Assembly (NCBI RefSeq): GCF_937616625.2
Contig: NC_065570.1
Coordinates: 72,133,665-72,197,664, forward strand
Origin: Mercurialis annua
Lineage: Eukaryota > Streptophyta > Magnoliopsida > Malpighiales > Euphorbiaceae
DNA: 64,000 nucleotides
Direction: 5' to 3'
The position numbers and the translations under genes were made by a program. The number at the start of each line of letters is the position of its first letter. Positions within the stretch are counted from its first letter, which is position 1. The notes under the pieces were generated by a model. That model ran no database searches, had not been told where the DNA came from, and saw only the letters and a list, made by a program, of their open reading frames with translations. This document shows, piece after piece, positions 58,439 through 64,000 of this stretch.

Positions 58439-58672
58439 TAATAGAAAACATCAAGAAAGCAAAACTTAGAGAAGAAGAAGAGAAGATTTCATTGAATCTC
58501 AGAAATTATGATTACAATGAATAGAGAAGATGAGCTCAGCTTATATAGCTTGAGCTATGAAGAAAATAACTGCTGATGTACACACGCAGTGTGTGTTTCC
58601 AGAAAACAGAAAATGACAATAACAGAATGCCAGGCTGTCATGCCAGGCTGTCAAATAGAAACAACTCCAATA
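58439..58672 (-). repeat. 5' LTR of the copia element
   Basis: The promoter-side LTR on the minus strand, 234 bp, followed directly by the primer-binding site. The minus strand carries a TATATAAGC-like box near 58540-58550, a plausible TATA element. Confidence 0.95.
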
Positions 58673-59042
58673 GTTTCCGTAAATAAAAAAAATTATATAT
58701 ATAATTATAAAAAAAACGTAAAAAGTTCTCAACTAATAAATTTTTAAATCAATTACCTACAATTTTTATTATTTACTTTATCTATAATAAAATTTATCTT
58801 CTTATCTTTATTGGATTTAGTAATGTTTGAATTATTTTATTAATTGGCATAAATGTATAAATAAAAATTAATACATATAATATTTTATAATTTCTAATAT
58901 TATAAATATATCCCTATATTTTGTATTATTTGCACGTTTTCCACTTTTTTTATCCTTCATTTTAAAAATTTGTCGTTTTCCCGTGTCTGTTTTGTGTCCT
59001 TTTCGTTTTTCGTTTCCGTTTCCGTGCTACCTAGCTATCCGG

Positions 59043-59484
59043 TATACAAAAAAAATGCAAGTTTTTGTCTCTCCTGATATATGAACAAATTTAAATTAAA
59101 TATAACCAAACTTTACTTTTTATATGCAAATATAATTCAATCCTGGATTTGGTCATACCAACGTTTTGTTATTTAAATTGGGATCATACAATTAATATTT
59201 GTATGCAAATATATTTAAAGTTTTTTGAGTGTAAATGTACTTTTAATAAAAAAAATTAAAGTCATGTCACCTTTTAAAAAAACAAATCTAAATGAATTTA
59301 ATAAAGAACGAGACTTAATCTAAAAATTAAATGTCCAAACCGGCCAAGCTAGCCGAATTTGGACGGGTCAGATCGAATATTCATACCATGAACAAATCTA
59401 ATTACAACCAACTGGCATCACGTAATGAATGGCAACTCTCAAAAATATATGAATATTATAGAAAAAATATTGAATTCATTCTAC
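59043..59484. other. AT-rich intergenic DNA
   Basis: No gene or element end is recognised. Confidence 0.5.
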
Positions 59485-59816
59485 GAGAAATTCTTGTGTG
59501 AACCTAGTTCACCACATAGGATTGTGAACTATCCATTAAATGTATGACACGTGGCGTAATTAATATGAACAATCAATGGAGAAATTCTTGTGTGAACCTA
59601 GTTCACCATATAGGATTACCATCCATTAAATATATGACACATGGCGTAATTAATATGAACAACCAATCATTAAATAGCCTATTAATTGGATGTTTTTTAT
59701 TTAAAACATAAGGTTATTTAATGATTGGTTGTTCATATTAATTACGCCACGTGTCATACATTTAATGGATGGTTCACAATCCTATGTGGTGAACTAGGTT
59801 CACACAAAAATTTCTC
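59485..59816. mobile_element. MITE with a duplicated left arm
   Basis: A left arm beginning GAGAAATTCTTGTGTGAACC occurs twice in tandem (59485 and about 59580). A single right arm ends at 59816 as the reverse complement. The right arm matches the first left arm better in one place (it keeps GTGAAC, which the second arm lacks). The terminus resembles the GAGAAATT ends of the Mutator-type MITEs in this window, but the rest differs. No TSD was found. Confidence 0.65.
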
Positions 59817-60234
59817 CACGATGATTAATTCTATTTCTTAGCTGTTTTAAAAACAAAAAAAGAGATTATGAGATATTAGATTATGTTGGCATCATTAGTG
59901 GAGAGATCTTAGCTCTAAACTAACCCATTGATTGAGAATTTTGCTTCAAAATCTCTCAATTTTGCAATTATATAGAAATGCCGAGCTAATATAATCACAA
60001 TGTGACATTCTAACGACTTTGATTTGATACAATCACATGACTTGTGTCTGTAATATAAATCCCAATTCTTCTATATAATCTCTATTATTAGTTTTAATAT
60101 ACTTCTAATTTAGAATCTAATGAATTCTATCTCATAATTTCCTAACCGCAAATGTCTTTATTATACAACACTTTTCAATCCAATTATTAGATTCCAGCTT
60201 AAAAGCACTTTAAATAAATCTAATCACATATTCC
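59817..60234. other. AT-rich intergenic DNA
   Basis: No gene, RNA or repeat was recognised. Confidence 0.5.
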
Positions 60235-60237
60235 TTA

Positions 60238-60611
60238 GACACCGTTTGGATTAAGGGATTTTGATATTTATAAATTTTATTAAATCGATGGATTTTAAAT
60301 ACATAGAATGTAAAATTAATGAATTATGAATTCCACTGTTTGGATTAATTATAAAATCCTTAAATTTATAAAAATAAATTTAGAATATTTAAATTGTAAT
60401 ATAATCCACCATTCATTAAAAAATGATGGATTTCAACTTTCCCACCTAAGAGGTGGAAAACTAAACAATAAATTTTGAAGGATGAGAGATGTTACAATCC
60501 ATGGTTTCCCATGTTATTTTTTTTCACCAAACGATGGAATTCCGAAATCCATGAATTGTGCAAAATCCATGGATGTTTACTCTTTCAAAATCTCTCAACT
60601 CAAACGGTGCC
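60238..60611. mobile_element. PIF/Harbinger-type (Tourist-like) MITE
   Basis: The left end GACACCGTTTGGATTAAGGG and the right end (reverse complement of GGCACCGTTTGAGTTGAGAG) are inverted repeats. TTA flanks both sides (60235-60237 and 60612-60614). A 3 bp TTA TSD with GGCACCGTTTG-type ends suits Harbinger MITEs. It is non-coding. Confidence 0.7.
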
Positions 60612-60614
60612 TTA

Positions 60615-61389
60615 TTGTTGAATCAGTGACTTAAGTCACTCTACGATTAAAAAAATTAATTTCATTAATTATAATATAAAATTATAATTAGAGATGTACG
60701 TTTGGTTAAAACTAAATTGAATTGACTTAGAATTTTACGTTTAAAAATTGAAAATCAATTTTGTAAAAATTAAAAAAGAACGAACCAAATTAATTAGTTT
60801 GGTTTGTTTTATATTGGTTGATTCAAATTTTTGGTTTTGTTTGTCCTATAGGCAAAACGATTTTTTTCTTGTACTTTCAAGTCAAATCGAGACATAGAAA
60901 TAAATATATTTTCATATTATTTTCAATCAAAACAAACTAAATTAATCTATTGAATTAGTTATTTGATTTGGTTTAATTTTATGTATCCTTATATTTAGTT
61001 AAGATAAAACTTAAATATTGACAATATATTGTTACTTCGAAATTCAACTGAATATATATTTTATTACTAATAATGTCCCTGAATTAAACCTATTAGGATT
61101 AAATTTATTGTCAATATGCATGAGAGACAAAATATGATACCTGGGACTTTCATTCGTACGGCAAAGCATGTAACTGTTTTTCTAAAATTTGGAAAGAAAA
61201 ATAACAAAATCCATATAACTTTTTACATATACTTTGTTGGCTACGAACATAATTTATATATAATCTGTTAGATTTATTGGTCCAGAATGTCCTAATTAAT
61301 TCTTTACTACGGAACTTTAATTGGATAGCGTCTAAATTGTTGTTTTTTAAAATTTATCCAACTTTTTAAAAATTAATTTATTATTTTTT
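60615..61389. other. AT-rich intergenic DNA
   Basis: No gene is recognised. TTGGTT/AACCAA-rich words around 60700-60990 may be a decayed inverted-repeat element without definable ends. Confidence 0.45.
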
Positions 61390-61413
61390 AAAAACTGATT
61401 TATTCAATTGTAT

Positions 61414-61816
61414 TTGCTGGGGCTAGACGTTTTCTTGGCATAGTGATACCGATTGTGGGCATTGGCGCTTCGAACATCAATGGAGGAGGTATTACATACA
61501 AGATACAGCAATTCAATTTTTGAAGGAGACTGTCAGGTTCTGAGTGATGCTGTTAGTTCCTCCTCTAGTAATGATCGAGATGCTGGAGTAATATTAGAAG
61601 ATATTATTAGTCTAGTTTTCAGATCTTCGAAAATTAGATTTCAGTATGTCAACCGTAATTGTAATTGACTGGCCCATTTGTTGGCTAGAAAAGCCCTATT
61701 TGATGAATGGTCTCATCATTTTGTTTTGGAATGGCTCACTCAAATTTGTTGGGGAGTTATTCATCATTGTATTTCGACTATTCCATTAAATGAAATTTTA
61801 GCCTTTGAAAAAGAAA
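61414..61816 (+). pseudogene. 5'-truncated LINE with RNase H-like C-terminus
   Basis: The frame from 61453 reads ALALRTSMEEVLHTRYSN...FEGDCQVLSDAV...IRFQYVNRNCN, then a TGA at 61669, then continues in frame with LAHLLARKALFDEWSHHFV up to about 61810. This is the RVT_3 RNase H-like domain of plant non-LTR elements, broken by that stop and by a frameshift near 61455 (the upstream GARRFLG motif is in another frame). The block ends TTTGAAAAAGAAAAAAAA. The direct repeat AAAAACTGATTTATTCAA lies on each side (from 61390 and up to about 61835), a LINE-type TSD. A dead fragment copied in as a 5' truncation. Confidence 0.7.
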
Positions 61817-61841
61817 AAAAACTGATTTATTCAAATCGTAT

Positions 61842-63240
61842 GATTTTTTAATTAATAATTTTTTAAATTTTAAAAAATTGTACATATTCAACTCTTACAC
61901 AAGTACAATTAAATTATTTTTGTCAATTTGGATAGATTTTTAGTAAATTAGTCAATTTAGATAGATTTATAATTTTTAAAAGGTTCGAAAACATCTCTAA
62001 AAAGTTAAAAAAATTGATTTATGTCACCATTATATCTTTTTATTTACTTAATTTTAAATTTATGCCATGTAAAATTAATAAATTCAAAAATCATTTAAAT
62101 CAAATATAAAAGTATAACATAATTTAGAATACAAATAAAAAGTTATCTCCAATTAAATGATATTATTGAATAAACGAATTGACCTGAAGACCGTAACACA
62201 CTTTGCTAAAATTTTATTCGTCTATTAATCAAATCAATTGAAAGTGGCTTAGTCACAATTAATTTCATTTTTATTTTACTATAGAAAAGAAATGGTGATG
62301 ATGATGGATTATTACACATGTGAACTTTGTCCTTATTTCAAGTGTACTGGTCCGCTCTCTTTGTCCTTATGTATATTGTCTGTTGAGCCTATTTTTCTTG
62401 ATCACATGCATCAAACCCAGTTTACACATTATTTATTTATTTCTTTATTTGTAGAAAAGTATAATAAAAAATTCCTCAAAAAGAAAAAGAAAAGTATAAT
62501 AAAATCTGTACTTCAAAGGGTCTAAAGAAGTCAATGGTAGAACAGTAAATTTAAATATTTTATATTTACATCACTAGCTAGATGGAGTGAAATTTATAAG
62601 ATGAAAAATTAATATTAAACTTGTCTCAAATTAATAAACAGTTTAATATAAATATAAATATTAAAAAATTTAATAAATCTATATTTTTAATGCAATGTAC
62701 TATAATGAATGAGAGTATCTATTATCATTGAAGCAATAAATTACTGCCGATAATTTGAGATAAAAAAAATAGAATAGTGCCTATCAATTTGGAACGGATA
62801 AAGTATTTTATATTTAAATCACTAGCAAGATGGAGTAAAAACTTATAAGATGGAAAATTAATTTTCATTTATTATTACTACCTTACAAATAACAAAATAG
62901 TGAGATGTAAATGATATAATAAAAAAATTAGCCTATAACAAAGAAAATTGGCACAATAAATTTAATCAGTGATGATGTTAATCAATATTCATGTCAAATT
63001 TCCTAATTTATGTGCTTTTATCAAAAAATTATTAATAGTAAGTGAGGAAGAAAAAAACCCTAAAACTTATATATCTCTTCACTAAATTATATCTACCGAT
63101 ATTATCATGAAAAATTATTATAAGTTTTTTTTATCACAATTTCAATAGTCATAAGCTACAAAATAATTAAAATTTACTAGGGAAAATTCTATTATAATTT
63201 TGATGGTAATAATCAGCATGCATATCAATCTATTTATTTT

Positions 63241-63242
<2 letters not shown>
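61842..63242. other. AT-rich intergenic DNA with a direct repeat
   Basis: No gene is recognised. A roughly 60 bp direct repeat (TATTTTATATTTACATCACT followed by AGCTAGATGGAGT, then TTATAAGATG) occurs at about 62554-62613 and 62811-62864 with several differences. The 77-codon frame at 62292 has no family resemblance. Confidence 0.5.

Positions 63243-63304
<62 letters not shown>
63243..63304. repeat. (TA)n microsatellite
   Basis: A pure TA run of about 62 bases. The length is probably polymorphic. Confidence 0.9.
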
Positions 63305-63306
<2 letters not shown>

Positions 63307-64000
63307 TGATGTCTGAATTTTTACTTTTTAAAAATATAGCAAATAAATATTTTTTATCATTTTTCGGATTTCAATATGTTAAAAGAATGATAAAAAAAGT
63401 CATTTTGCCCTCTAACTTGTACAAACAGCTAAAATAAGGTTAAACTTCACTTACAAAATAAAAATTCCGGTTTGTTTTACTCCTTTAACATCAATTGTAC
63501 GTCCGGCTCTTATAATGGTCAATATATTTAAGTCGAAGTAACAAAAAAAATTTAGAGTGTCTATTTTGAAAATATTTTTATTTAAAATAAAGTTCAAATG
63601 GCAAAATAGAACTTTGTTGAAGGATAAAATTAAGCTCCATATGCTTAAAGTTTATCATATATTAGCAAAAAAATGATTTATAGAGTGTAAATGAGATATC
63701 TTTTCACGGGGCATTAAAATAACAAACTATCCAACAAATTTAAATTTTATTTTGACTTTATTATTAATTTGATGATGAAAAAATAAATAAAATAACTTGT
63801 TTGATACAATCTTAAAAATTAAAACATTAGTTTTAAAAAATAAAATACTAAAATACGATACAAAATTATACAGATATGGCTTGAATGATAGATCGCTTTT
63901 TTAGTATAGTAGAATTAATAAAACTCCCATAAAAAAAAGTTGTAATATAGAAATTAGAAAATCTGAAATTAAAATCAGGCAGAGTATCATCTAGTGATCT
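63305..64000. other. AT-rich intergenic DNA to the window edge
   Basis: No gene, RNA or delimited repeat was recognised. Confidence 0.5.

Larger units (their letters stand above)
53636..58672 (-). mobile_element. Ty1/copia retrotransposon, nearly intact (5,037 bp)
   Basis: Two 234 bp LTRs (53636-53869 and 58439-58672) differ at one base that I could find. The 5 bp TSD GTTTC lies at 53631-53635 and 58673-58677. The element-strand LTR starts TATTGGAGTT and ends GTTTTCTATTA, so its termini are TA...TA rather than TG...CA. The primer site TGGTATCAGAGCC (58426-58438) is immediately next to the 5' LTR and fits initiator tRNA-Met. The purine tract GAGGGAGGG (53870-53878) abuts the 3' LTR and overlaps the stop codon of the polyprotein. 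This is a recent insertion. Confidence 0.95.
53522..59034. mobile_element. hAT-like element, copy C, split by a copia insertion
   Basis: The left part is 53522-53635 and the right part 58673-59034, about 471 bp before insertion. Ends CTAAGAAACACGGAAACTT and, inverted, CTAGGTAGCACGGAAACGG match copies A and B. The exact 8 bp TSD CTATCCGG flanks it at 53514-53521 and 59035-59042. The copia element (with its own 5 bp TSD) lies inside. Confidence 0.9.

Overview
This is an AT-rich, gene-poor stretch of a flowering-plant nuclear genome, most likely a eudicot. It carries spliced genes with GT-AG introns, a SAUR gene, a filament-like plant protein gene, and plant-type LTR retrotransposons primed by initiator tRNA-Met. 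The species cannot be named from the sequence. Only two host genes are convincing: a single-exon SAUR (12657-13112, +) and a five-coding-exon FPP/DUF869 coiled-coil gene with a leader intron (leader from about 44.5 kb, CDS 45626-50421, +).

Most of the rest is transposable DNA, and many boundaries can be fixed by target-site duplications (TSDs). From left to right: a Mutator-type MITE (3760-3983); a 3.9 kb non-coding Helitron on the minus strand (4424-8352) holding another inverted-repeat element; a polyadenylated LINE-derived retroposon (9945-10528); a second copy of the MITE (11575-11797); the SAUR gene; a Stowaway-like element (16938-17213); GC-rich and inverted-repeat elements between 18 and 22 kb, including a 909 bp MULE-like element with serial GC-rich hairpins; a short Helitron (3' end 23642); and a 9.85 kb Ty3/gypsy-type element (24478-34327, minus).

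Further right lie a decayed LINE RNase H fragment (36783-37235), a MULE-like element with a perfect 9 bp TSD (38260-38631), two head-to-head hAT-like elements (38757-39808), a second short Helitron nested in a long inverted repeat (40018-41172), the FPP gene, a second copy of the LINE-derived retroposon (52202-52772), and an almost intact Ty1/copia element (53636-58672, minus) inserted into a third copy of the hAT-like element. The right end holds a MITE with a duplicated arm, a Harbinger-type MITE, a 5'-truncated LINE fragment with TSDs, and an AT microsatellite.

The most unusual structure is in the LTRs of the gypsy element. It is a 21 bp-period array in which every unit is an 18 bp palindrome with a CC centre. 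Three different stem sequences occur and the two arms change together. The two LTRs of this very young element differ in length by exactly three units (63 bp) and by only two substitutions that I could find, yet the interior has no usable gag-pol frame. It therefore looks like a large non-autonomous derivative moved by proteins supplied from elsewhere. No new multi-gene system is visible; the novelty is in repeat structure.
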